Shown piece by piece: positions 19,724 to 27,335 of a stretch of DNA of 64,000 bases. Source of the stretch: Microvirga sp. ACRRW (lineage in GTDB: Bacteria; Pseudomonadota; Alphaproteobacteria; Rhizobiales; Beijerinckiaceae); the NCBI RefSeq assembly GCF_022346925.1, contig NZ_JAKRNJ010000001.1, positions 124,001 to 188,000 on the forward strand. The letters run 5' to 3'. Numbering within the stretch: position 1 is the first letter of the stretch; every line of letters starts with the position of its first letter. A program made the position numbers and the translations under genes. A model generated the notes under the pieces. That model was not told where the DNA came from. It worked only from the letters and a program-made list of their open reading frames with translations, and did not search any database.

Positions 19724-20580
19724 CAGCGCCCTTCCCTTCTCGCGATGAAGGCAAGCTTCTCGAACAGGCTCACATCCTGCTCGTTCTTGAGCAGCGCACC
19801 GTGCAATGGCGGAATGAGCTTGCGGGTGTCTCGCTCGCGCAATTGCTCGGGGCCAATGTCCTCGGAGAGCAGCAGCTTAAGCCAATCTAAGAGTTCGGAG
19901 GTCGAGGGCTTCTTGCGCAAGCCCGGGACCTCGCGCACCTCGAAGAAGATCTTGAGCGCCTCTTCCACAAGCCGGTGCTTGATGCCGGGATAATGCACCT
20001 CGACGATGCGCCCCATGGTCTCCGCATCCGGGAACTTGATGTAGTGGAAGAAGCAGCGTCGCAGAAAAGCGTCCGGCAGTTCTTTCTCGTTGTTCGAGGT
20101 GATGATGACGATGGGCCGCTGCTTGGCCTTGATCGTCTCGCCCGTCTCGTAGACGAAGAACTCCATGCGATCGAGTTCGAGCAACAGATCGTTCGGGAAC
20201 TCGATATCCGCCTTGTCGATCTCGTCGATCAGCAGCACGGGCCTGACGTCGGAAGCGAAGGCCTCCCAGAGCTTGCCGCGCTTGATGTAGTTTTTGATGT
20301 CCGACACGCGGGAATCGCCGAGTTGACTGTCGCGAAGGCGCGAAACCGCATCGTACTCATAAAGCCCCTGCTGGGCCTTGGTGGTGGACTTGATGTGCCA
20401 GGTGAGCAGCGGCGCATTCAGGGATCTGGCGATCTCCTCGGCCAGGACCGACTTGCCGGTGCCGGGCTCGCCCTTCACCAAGAGCGGGCGCTCCAGGGTA
20501 ATCGCCGCATTCACCGCGACCGTCAGGTCCTCGGTCGCCACATAGCTTTCGGTCCCGGTAAAACGCGCCATCCCCACCAT
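19723..20580 (-). CDS. MoxR family AAA+ ATPase
   Basis: 285 residues. The Walker A motif GEPGTGKS is at residues 37-44, Walker B is VLLIDEIDKADIEF, sensor 1 is PIVIITSNNEKELPDAFLRRC with arginine fingers, and a winged C-terminal lid follows. MoxR ATPases act as chaperones that work with VWA-domain proteins, often to insert metal or assemble complexes. The likely VWA partner is encoded 3.3 kb away at 23920 on the other strand. Start could be at the ATG of residue 4. It is coupled to the sixA-like gene by a one-base overlap. Confidence 0.88.
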   Translation of the reverse strand: MVGMARFTGTESYVATEDLTVAVNAAITLERPLLVKGEPGTGKSVLAEEIARSLNAPLLTWHIKSTTKAQQGLYEYDAVSRLRDSQLGDSRVSDIKNYIKRGKLWEAFASDVRPVLLIDEIDKADIEFPNDLLLELDRMEFFVYETGETIKAKQRPIVIITSNNEKELPDAFLRRCFFHYIKFPDAETMGRIVEVHYPGIKHRLVEEALKIFFEVREVPGLRKKPSTSELLDWLKLLLSEDIGPEQLRERDTRKLIPPLHGALLKNEQDVSLFEKLAFIARREGR

Positions 20581-20673
20581 TCCTTGTCCGAGCGGAGCCT
20601 ATGACGTGTCGTCACCTTTCGGCAACCGCTCTCATCATGTAAGCCCATAACAAACTAGGGAGGACAACAGCCA

Positions 20674-21963
20674 ATGGCTCATAACCGTTATCACAAAGAC
20701 CGCATCGGCAATCACAAGCTGAAGCCTGAAACCCTCATGCTGGGCTACGGCTACGATCCGACCCTGTCGGAAGGCGCGGTGAAGCCGCCGGTCTTCCTGA
20801 CCTCGACCTTCGTGTTCAACAGCGCCGAGCACGGCAAGGAATTCTTCGATTACGTGGCGGGCCGCAAGGAGCCGCCCAAGGGTGAAGCCGCGGGCCTCGT
20901 CTATTCCCGCTTCAACCACCCCAATTCCGAGATCGTCGAGGACCGCCTCGCCATCTTCGAGGAGGCGGAATCGGGCCTTCTCTTCTCCTCGGGCATGTCG
21001 GCCATCGCCACCACGATCCTGGCCTTCTCCCGCCCCGGCGACGTGATTCTCCACTCCCAGCCCCTCTATGGCGGCACGGAGACCCTGATCGCCAAGACGC
21101 TGGCCAATTTCGGCATCCAGGCCGTGGGCTTCGGTGACGGCGTCGATGGCGCCGGCATCCGTGCAGCGGCCAAGGAGGCTCAAGGAAAGGGCCGGGTCGC
21201 GGTCGTCATGATCGAGTCGCCCTCGAACCCGCTCAACACCCTGGTGGATGTGGCCCTCATCCGCACCATCGCGGAGGAGATCGCGCAAGCCCAGGGCGGC
21301 CAGCGCCCGGTGATCGTCTGCGACAACACCCTCCTCGGCCCGCTCTTCCAGAAGCCGCTGAAGCATGGCGCGGACATTTCCGTCTATTCGCTGACGAAAT
21401 ATGTGGGCGGCCATTCGGACCTGATCGCGGGCGCGGCATTGGGCTCCAAGGAGCACATGAAGTCCGTGCGCCTGCTGCGCTCGGCCATCGGCACACAGCT
21501 CGATCCGCATTCCTGCTGGATGCTTGGCCGTTCGCTGGAGACGCTGGCGCTTCGCATGACGGCCGCGAACCGCAATGCGGAGATCGTGGCCAAGTTCCTC
21601 AACGAGCATCCGAGCGTCGTGAAGGTCCACCACCTCGACTATCTGCCGGAAGGCTCGCGCGCCGCCGAAGTCTACAAGGCCCAGAGCGACGCCCCAGGCT
21701 CGACCTTCTCCTTCGACGTGAAGGGCGGCGAGGCGGAAGCCTTCAAGGTGCTCAACGCGCTTCAGGTGTTCAAGCTCGCGGTGAGCTTGGGCGGCACGGA
21801 ATCCCTCATCTCGCATCCGGCCTCCACCACCCATTCCGGCGTACCGAAGGAAACCCGCGACCGCCTCGGCGTCTCGGACGCCACGATTCGCGTCTCCATC
21901 GGCATCGAGCATCCGGACGATCTGGTAGCGGATCTGTCGCAGGCTTTGGCGACGCTGGGTTGA
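20674..21963 (+). CDS. cystathionine gamma-synthase family PLP enzyme
   Basis: 429 residues of the Cys/Met metabolism PLP family, including cystathionine gamma-synthase and O-acetylhomoserine sulfhydrylase. The Schiff-base lysine is Lys242 in [64 protein letters not shown] and [19 protein letters not shown] are the usual substrate- and cofactor-contact motifs. The exact reaction is not resolved; the long [21 protein letters not shown] start is typical of a subgroup annotated only as family members. A 93-base leader with a small inverted repeat precedes it; no SAM riboswitch was seen. A palindromic repeat follows the stop. Confidence 0.9.
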   Translation: MAHNRYHKDRIGNHKLKPETLMLGYGYDPTLSEGAVKPPVFLTSTFVFNSAEHGKEFFDYVAGRKEPPKGEAAGLVYSRFNHPNSEIVEDRLAIFEEAESGLLFSSGMSAIATTILAFSRPGDVILHSQPLYGGTETLIAKTLANFGIQAVGFGDGVDGAGIRAAAKEAQGKGRVAVVMIESPSNPLNTLVDVALIRTIAEEIAQAQGGQRPVIVCDNTLLGPLFQKPLKHGADISVYSLTKYVGGHSDLIAGAALGSKEHMKSVRLLRSAIGTQLDPHSCWMLGRSLETLALRMTAANRNAEIVAKFLNEHPSVVKVHHLDYLPEGSRAAEVYKAQSDAPGSTFSFDVKGGEAEAFKVLNALQVFKLAVSLGGTESLISHPASTTHSGVPKETRDRLGVSDATIRVSIGIEHPDDLVADLSQALATLG

Positions 21964-21978
21964 TATTCGACAAGCGTT

Positions 21979-22006
21979 ATCCCGGACGGCTCATGTCGTC
22001 CGGGAT
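21979..22006. repeat. REP-like palindromic repeat
   Basis: ATCCCGGACG at 21979-21988 and CGTCCGGGAT at 21997-22006 form a perfect 10-bp stem with an eight-base loop, 15 bases after the stop of the PLP enzyme gene. The arm is shared with the repeat at 8119. It could also help end transcription, though no T tract follows. Confidence 0.7.
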
Positions 22007-22124
22007 GACAGCCTCCGGCAAGCGCCGCGTCATAAGCCATGTCTCGGCTTCATAGCTTGAGCGGAATTTGCCCTTGCGCTCCCCTTCCGCGTAGAACCAC
22101 AATGCGCTTGAACGGAAGGACCCA

Positions 22125-23915
22125 ATGACGACCTCGATCGACCTGCATGCCTATCAGGAGCCCATCCTTTTTCTGGCAACGGCAGGCGTCGTCGTCCCGC
22201 TCTTTCACAAGCTGAAGATCAGTCCGGTTCTGGGCTTCCTCGCAGCCGGAGCGCTTCTGGGTCCCTATGGCTTCGGACGGCTCATTCCCGATTATCCCTG
22301 GATAGACTGGCTCACCTTCACCGATCCTGAAGGCACATCACGCTTCGCTGAGTTCGGCGTGGTCTTCCTGCTGTTCACCATCGGCATTGAGCTGTCCTGG
22401 CAGCGCCTGCGCATCCTGCGCCGTCAGGTCTTCGGGTTCGGCACACTGCAGGTCGTCCTCTGCACCCTGGCGCTGGGCCTCTTTGCCTACAAGACCGTCA
22501 ATTCCATAGCGGCAGCCGCGATTATCGGCATCGGGCTTGCGCTTTCATCGACGGCCATCGTCCTGCCCGTGTTGGCGGAGCAGAAGCGTCTTAATTCCGC
22601 GGCAGGACGCGCGAGCTTTTCCGCCCTGCTCTTCCAGGATCTCGCGGTAGCACCCATCCTGTTCACGATTGCGGCCCTCGACACGCGCCAGCCCGAAGTC
22701 AGCATGGTGTCGTTTGCCATCGCTCTCGGTCAGGCGGGCCTCGCGCTCGCGATCATCGTCGGCTTGGGCCGTCTGGTGCTGAGGCCGTTCTTCCAAATGG
22801 TCTCCGCCACCAAGAGCCCCGAGATGTTCATGGCGGCATGCCTGCTCGTGGTGCTCATGACCAGCCTGATCGCTGCGGTGAGCGGACTCTCCATGGCGCT
22901 CGGCGCGTTCATCGCGGGCATTCTTCTGTCCGAGACGGAATACCGCCGCGCCGTCGACACCACGATCCAGCCGTTCAAGGGATTGCTGCTCGGCGTGTTC
23001 TTCGTGTCGGTGGGCATGAGCCTCGATGTGATGCGCTTCCTCGAAGCGCCAGTGACGATCCTGGCCGTCGCCACCTTCCTCATCGCCATCAAGAGCGTGA
23101 TTATCTTCTGGCTCTCCCGTCCCTTCGGCCTCAACGCCTCCGAGGCCGCCGAGACGAGCCTGCTGCTCGGCCCTGGCGGCGAGTTCGCCCTCGTCATCAT
23201 CGGCGCCTCCATGGCGGCGGGCCTCGTGCCTTACGAGATCGGTAAGAATCTGCTGCTGGTGACCACTCTCACCATGGTGGCGATCCCCTTCCTCGCCCGC
23301 CTTGGTCGACGCCTGAGCCGCAAACTCGAACAGCAGCGCCCCATCGATCCGGAACTCTCCGTGCCGCCTCCACCGGAAGAGGTGGGCCGCGTCATCGTCG
23401 CCGGCTATGGCCGCGTCGGTCAGCTCGTGGGCGATATGCTTCAGCGTCACAAGGTGCCCTACCTCGCCATAGACATGGACCCCGCCCGCGTGGCCGAGGA
23501 GCGCAAAGCCGGCAAGCCGGTCTATTTCGGTGATGGCTCATATTCCTCCTTCTTGCGTGCCTGCGGCATCGAGCAGGCACGCGCCCTCGTCATCACCCTC
23601 GACACGCCGAGCGCCATCGAGGCGGTGGTAAGTGCGGCCCGTCAGGAGCGGCCCGACCTCACCATCGTGTCCCGCGCCCGCGACGCGAAGCATGCGGCAC
23701 AGCTCTACGATCTCGGCGTTGATGACGCGGTGCCGGAAACCATCGAGGCATCGCTGCAACTAAGCGAGGCGGTGCTGGCCGATATCGGCGTGCCCATGGG
23801 CCTTGTGATCGCATCGATCCATGAGCGGCGCGACGAGTTCCGCGTGCTTCTGCGGCAGAGCAACAAAAAGCCGGAGCGGATCGAATTTCGAGCAAGACGC
23901 ACAGTAGGCAAGTAA
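22125..23915 (+). CDS. Kef-type potassium/proton antiporter with TrkA-N domain (CPA2)
   Basis: 596 residues. An N-terminal Na+/H+ exchanger domain with about 12 membrane helices spans roughly residues 8-400: LFHKLKISPVLGFLAAGALL, FGVVFLLFTIGIELSW, ALSSTAIVLPVLAEQ and LLLGPGGEFALVIIG are the family signatures. A cytoplasmic NAD-binding TrkA-N domain starts near residue 422 (GRVIVAGYGRVGQLV), with AIDMDPARV and FGDGSYSSFL. This architecture pumps potassium or sodium against protons and is gated by ligand binding. It is the first gene of a likely operon; the VWA gene begins four bases after its stop. Confidence 0.93.
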   Translation: MTTSIDLHAYQEPILFLATAGVVVPLFHKLKISPVLGFLAAGALLGPYGFGRLIPDYPWIDWLTFTDPEGTSRFAEFGVVFLLFTIGIELSWQRLRILRRQVFGFGTLQVVLCTLALGLFAYKTVNSIAAAAIIGIGLALSSTAIVLPVLAEQKRLNSAAGRASFSALLFQDLAVAPILFTIAALDTRQPEVSMVSFAIALGQAGLALAIIVGLGRLVLRPFFQMVSATKSPEMFMAACLLVVLMTSLIAAVSGLSMALGAFIAGILLSETEYRRAVDTTIQPFKGLLLGVFFVSVGMSLDVMRFLEAPVTILAVATFLIAIKSVIIFWLSRPFGLNASEAAETSLLLGPGGEFALVIIGASMAAGLVPYEIGKNLLLVTTLTMVAIPFLARLGRRLSRKLEQQRPIDPELSVPPPPEEVGRVIVAGYGRVGQLVGDMLQRHKVPYLAIDMDPARVAEERKAGKPVYFGDGSYSSFLRACGIEQARALVITLDTPSAIEAVVSAARQERPDLTIVSRARDAKHAAQLYDLGVDDAVPETIEASLQLSEAVLADIGVPMGLVIASIHERRDEFRVLLRQSNKKPERIEFRARRTVGK

Positions 23916-23919
23916 GGCG

Positions 23920-25095
23920 ATGTTCCTCACCTTCTTCACGGAGCTGCGTGCGGCGAAGGTGCCCGTCTCCCTCAGGGAATATCTCTCCCTGATCGAGGCG
24001 CTCGATGAGGATCTCGCCGACAAGAGCGTGGAGGAATTCTACTATCTCTCCCGCACCTGCCTGGTGAAGGACGAGCGCCATTTCGACAAGTTCGACCAGG
24101 TCTTCGCGCATGTGTTCAAAGGTCTCGAAAATTTGGGCCGCGCGCTCGGCCAGGAGGAGATTCCCGAGGAGTGGTTGCGCAAGCTCGCCGAACGCTATCT
24201 CACCGACGAGGAGAAGCAGCAGATCGAAACCATGGGCTGGGACAAGCTCTGGGAGAATTTGAAGAAGCGCCTCGAAGAACAGAAAGGCCGCCATCAAGGC
24301 GGCAATAAGTGGATCGGCACCGCAGGCACGTCGCCTTACGGGGCTTACGGCTACAACCCCGAAGGCATCCGCATCGGTCAGGACAAGAACCGCAATTTCC
24401 GCGCCGTAAAGGTGTGGGACAAGCGCGAGTTCAAGGATTTCGATGACGACGTGGAGCTTGGCGTGCGCAACATGCGCATCGCGCTGCGCAGGCTACGCCG
24501 CTTCGCGCGCACCGGCTCGGCCGAAGAGCTCGATCTCGACGAGACGATTCACGAGACCGCGCACAAGGGCTATCTCGATGTGCGACTGCGGCCTGAGCGC
24601 CGCAACGCGGTGAAGGTGCTGCTGTTCCTCGATGTGGGCGGCTCGATGGATTGGCACATCCAGGCGGCGGAGGAACTGTTCTCGGCGGCGCGGCTCGAGT
24701 TCAAGCATTTCGAGCATTTCTATTTCCACAACTGCGTCTACGAGCATGTGTGGAAGGAAAACCGTCGCCGCTTCGACGAGAAGATTCCCACCCTCGACCT
24801 GATCCGCACTTATCCGTCCGATTATCGCGTGGTCTTTGTGGGTGATGCCTCCATGAGCCCCTACGAGATCACTCATCCCGGCGGCTCGGTAGAGCATTGG
24901 AACGAGGAAGCCGGCAGCATCTGGATGCGGCGCATCCTCGATCATTTTCACAAAGCTGTCTGGCTGAACCCGGTGCCGAAGAACCATTGGCACTACACCC
25001 AATCCGTCACCCTCATGCGGCAGCTCTTTTCAGAGCGCATGCATCCGCTGACGCTGGAAGGCATAGACCACGCCATGCGCGAGCTGGTACGGTAA
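23920..25095 (+). CDS. VWA domain protein (CoxE-like), likely MoxR partner
   Basis: 391 residues. The N-terminal part FLTFFTELRAAKVPVSLREY and YYLSRTCLVKDERHFDKFD is typical of CoxE-like VWA proteins. The VWA domain has the metal-ion site DVGGSMD starting at Asp238, then FVGDASMSPYE. FYFHNCVYEHVWKENRRRF is the usual conserved segment. Proteins of this type are partners of MoxR ATPases; a MoxR gene lies upstream at 19723-20580. The gene sits tightly between kefB-like and DUF genes, in one operon. What the pair assembles is unknown. Confidence 0.88.
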   Translation: MFLTFFTELRAAKVPVSLREYLSLIEALDEDLADKSVEEFYYLSRTCLVKDERHFDKFDQVFAHVFKGLENLGRALGQEEIPEEWLRKLAERYLTDEEKQQIETMGWDKLWENLKKRLEEQKGRHQGGNKWIGTAGTSPYGAYGYNPEGIRIGQDKNRNFRAVKVWDKREFKDFDDDVELGVRNMRIALRRLRRFARTGSAEELDLDETIHETAHKGYLDVRLRPERRNAVKVLLFLDVGGSMDWHIQAAEELFSAARLEFKHFEHFYFHNCVYEHVWKENRRRFDEKIPTLDLIRTYPSDYRVVFVGDASMSPYEITHPGGSVEHWNEEAGSIWMRRILDHFHKAVWLNPVPKNHWHYTQSVTLMRQLFSERMHPLTLEGIDHAMRELVR

Positions 25096-25099
25096 GGCC

Positions 25100-25669
25100 A
25101 TGACACAGACTTACACTTACAGCCCCCGTCCGGTGGGCGGGCCGATCAGCTTTGCCATCAAGGGTGACATGCTGATCGTGGATTCCGGCCGCAAGGTGCA
25201 CGAAGTGCGCCTCGGCGCGGTCGATACCGTGCGCATGACCTATGAGCCCGGACGCATCGGCCAGAAATCTTTCCGCACGAAAGTGACGATGAAGGACGGC
25301 AAGACCTTCACCTTCAGCTCGCTCAACTGGAAGAGCCTCGTGGAGGCGCAGGAGATGGCGGCGGAATACCGGGCCTTTGCCCGCAACCTGTGCGAGGCCA
25401 TTGTAACGGCCAATCCGCAGGCGCGTTTCATCGCCGGAAAGCCCTGGTGGCTGTGGGCCTCAACCACCGTCGTCGCCATCCTGTCGCTTCTCATGATGGC
25501 TTATCTGATCTGGCAGGCGCTCCGGATGGGCTCAACGGGCGTGGCCCTGATCGGCGCATTGCTCGCGGTCGTGGGTACGTGGCAGATCGAGCCGATGGTA
25601 CGCCTCAACAAGCCGCGCGTCTTCACCTCCGGCGCATTGCCGGAAGAGCTGATGCCGAAGGCGAGCTGA
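25100..25669 (+). CDS. conserved hypothetical two-helix membrane protein
   Basis: 189 residues. The N-terminal soluble part (YTYSPRPVGGPISFAIKGDM; RMTYEPGRIGQKSFRTKVTM) looks like a PH-like beta domain. Two membrane helices lie at about residues 115-137 (WLWASTTVVAILSLLMMAYLIW) and 142-160 (MGSTGVALIGALLAVVGTW). It begins four bases after the VWA stop, so it is coupled to that operon. I do not recognise a named family; proteins of this shape occur in many Hyphomicrobiales. Confidence 0.7.
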   Translation: MTQTYTYSPRPVGGPISFAIKGDMLIVDSGRKVHEVRLGAVDTVRMTYEPGRIGQKSFRTKVTMKDGKTFTFSSLNWKSLVEAQEMAAEYRAFARNLCEAIVTANPQARFIAGKPWWLWASTTVVAILSLLMMAYLIWQALRMGSTGVALIGALLAVVGTWQIEPMVRLNKPRVFTSGALPEELMPKAS

Positions 25670-25675
25670 TTTTTC

Positions 25676-26248
25676 ATGACGAGCAGCCTTGAAGACGCGG
25701 ACGAGCGGCGGCCCGACATCGAGACTGTCGACAGCAAGATCGTCTACGAGAACAAGTGGATGAAGGTCCGGGAAGACCGGATCCGCCGCAGGGATGGTTC
25801 GCTCGGCATCTACGGTTTCGTCGACAAGCCTGACTTCGTGATCATCGTTCCGGTCCAGGACGGCATCGTCCATCTGGTCCAGCAATACCGCTATCCCATC
25901 GGCCGCAGGCAGTGGGAGTTTCCGCAGGGTTCTTGGGAAGGCGAGCATGATGCAGATCCGCGCGATCTAGCACGGGGCGAGCTGGAGGAAGAAACGGGAT
26001 TGTTCGCCGGAAACATTCAAGAGGCGGGGCAGCTCTACCCTTCGTATGGAACCGTGACACAGAGCTACCGGATTTTCCTGGCGACGGGCCTCACGCTTGG
26101 CCGCCGCCAGTTGGAGCAGGAAGAGCAGGACCTCATCACCAAGGCCTTCCCGCTGGCCGAGGTGGAGGCGATGATCCTGAACGGCACCATCCAAGATGCC
26201 GGAACCGTCGCCTCCTTCGGGATGCTGAGGCTGAAAGGCCTGATCTAA
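25676..26248 (+). CDS. Nudix hydrolase with variant Nudix box
   Basis: 190 residues of the ADP-ribose pyrophosphatase-like Nudix group. The N-terminal VYENKWMKVREDRIRRRDG strand precedes FVIIVPVQDGIVHLVQQYRY, and the box reads GSWEGEHDADPRDLARGELEEETGL in outline. Compared with the canonical GX5EX7REUXEEXGU, two residues are inserted in the loop and the REU arginine is a glycine (GELEEETG). The acidic EEET residues that hold metal are intact, so hydrolysis of a nucleoside-diphosphate-linked substrate is still likely. Last gene of the Kef-VWA operon; convergent with a universal stress protein. Confidence 0.85.
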   Translation: MTSSLEDADERRPDIETVDSKIVYENKWMKVREDRIRRRDGSLGIYGFVDKPDFVIIVPVQDGIVHLVQQYRYPIGRRQWEFPQGSWEGEHDADPRDLARGELEEETGLFAGNIQEAGQLYPSYGTVTQSYRIFLATGLTLGRRQLEQEEQDLITKAFPLAEVEAMILNGTIQDAGTVASFGMLRLKGLI

Positions 26249-26255
26249 AGCCCTT

Positions 26256-26687
26256 TTAAGTCCGCACCACCAGCACTGAGCACCGTGCATGGCGCACGAT
26301 GGTGGAGGCGTTGGAGCCCAGGAGATAGGTCGCCATGCTGGGACGGTGCGAGCCGACGACGATGAGGTCCGCGCCGGTCTTCTCGGCCTCGTCCAGCACC
26401 TCGCCGTAGACTGACCCCAAGCGCACGACCGCGGAGACACGATCGGCTGGCAGCTTCACGCTGGCCGCGAGCTCGGCGAGTTTCTTCTCGGCCTCGTCCT
26501 GTTGTTCCTGGTCGAAGGCCGGGGGCATGAACTCCATGTAGGTGACGGGCACGATGGCCCGCACATAGACGAGGCGGACATTGCCCTCAGAAGTCTTGGC
26601 AAGCTCCACGGCCTTGTCCAGCGCGGGCTGCGCCGTCTCGACCTCACCGAGGTCGACGGGAACGAGGATCGTCTTGAACATGGGCAA
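26256..26687 (-). CDS. universal stress protein (UspA family)
   Basis: 143 residues, the usual size. It starts MFKTILVPVDLGEVETAQPA and ends with the ATP-binding motif VVGSHRPSMATYLLGSNA and RHARCSVLVVR, the G-x2-G-x9-G[S/T] type, although the first glycine is replaced by Ser-His. Proteins of this family are made during stress or growth arrest. The stop of the facing Nudix gene is eight bases away, and the ferredoxin gene lies nine bases upstream on the same strand, so it probably forms an operon with it. Confidence 0.9.
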   Translation of the reverse strand: MPMFKTILVPVDLGEVETAQPALDKAVELAKTSEGNVRLVYVRAIVPVTYMEFMPPAFDQEQQDEAEKKLAELAASVKLPADRVSAVVRLGSVYGEVLDEAEKTGADLIVVGSHRPSMATYLLGSNASTIVRHARCSVLVVRT

Positions 26688-26696
26688 TTCTCCTGA

Positions 26697-27017
26697 TCAG
26701 CCTTGGCGGGTGGGGGTGTGAACAACCAGCCCGTCCAGCTCGGGCCGAACCCGGATCTGGCAGGACAGGCGGGAATTGGGACGCACATCGAAGGCGAAAT
26801 CCAGCATGTCTTCTTCCATGGGTTGGGGCTGGCCGGTCACGGCCTCCCACTCCTCCTCGACATAGACGTGGCAGGTCGCGCAGGAGCAGGCGCCGCCGCA
26901 TTCGGCCTCGATGCCCGGAACGCCGTTGCGAATGGCGGTTTCCATGACGGTCGAGCCCTCCTCGGCCTCCACAATCCTGGCGGTTCCTTCGGCATCGATG
27001 AAAGTAATCTTGATCAT
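26697..27017 (-). CDS. 2Fe-2S ferredoxin (adrenodoxin type)
   Basis: 106 residues. The cluster ligands follow the C-x5-C-x2-C...C pattern: Cys40, Cys46 and Cys49 in AECGGACSCATCHVYV and Cys86 in SRLSCQI, with one extra Cys44. GSTVMETAIRNGVPGI and MLDFAFDVRPNSRLSCQ are typical of ferredoxins that serve cytochrome P450s, Rieske oxygenases or Fe-S assembly. No partner reductase or P450 is in the window. It lies upstream of the uspA-like gene on the same strand, nine bases apart. Confidence 0.92.
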   Translation of the reverse strand: MIKITFIDAEGTARIVEAEEGSTVMETAIRNGVPGIEAECGGACSCATCHVYVEEEWEAVTGQPQPMEEDMLDFAFDVRPNSRLSCQIRVRPELDGLVVHTPTRQG

Positions 27018-27335
27018 TGCGGACCTTTCTCTGTCGGCGCATATTTAAGATACGGCGCGCCGGATGACGAGAGATGAGCACGAGGCTTGCCGTCTTTTCG
27101 CCGTATTTCCCCCGGTAGTGCAGGTTACTGAGCCGTTAACGACGTTCGCAAGTGGCAGGGGACATCGGGTTTCCTTGAACATGACCGGCCGCTAAACTTG
27201 CTTGGTAAATAGCAGATTACCGTACGGAAGGACTGTCACCAGTTTTTCCGGACCGGCTGAAGCCCGCATTGCCTCTGAATGATCAAGGGAATGCAGGCGG
27301 CTTCAACCATCACAGTTGCGTCACGAGGGCGGATC
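27018..27335. other. divergent leader region before the GPR-like gene
   Basis: 318 bases without a recognised gene between the ferredoxin and the GPR-like ATG. It holds GGTAA-N8-TTACC (27204-27221), a possible operator, and a TTAACG that is a half-match to a CtrA site. No terminator or RNA gene was seen. Confidence 0.4.

Noticed and set aside
20581-20673. SAM riboswitch before the sulfur amino acid enzyme
   Set aside because: The 93-base leader lacks the conserved SAM-II or SAM-I core; only a small palindrome was seen.
20635-21912. 425-codon minus-strand frame over the PLP enzyme gene
   Set aside because: Antisense shadow; the sense frame has a complete PLP enzyme.
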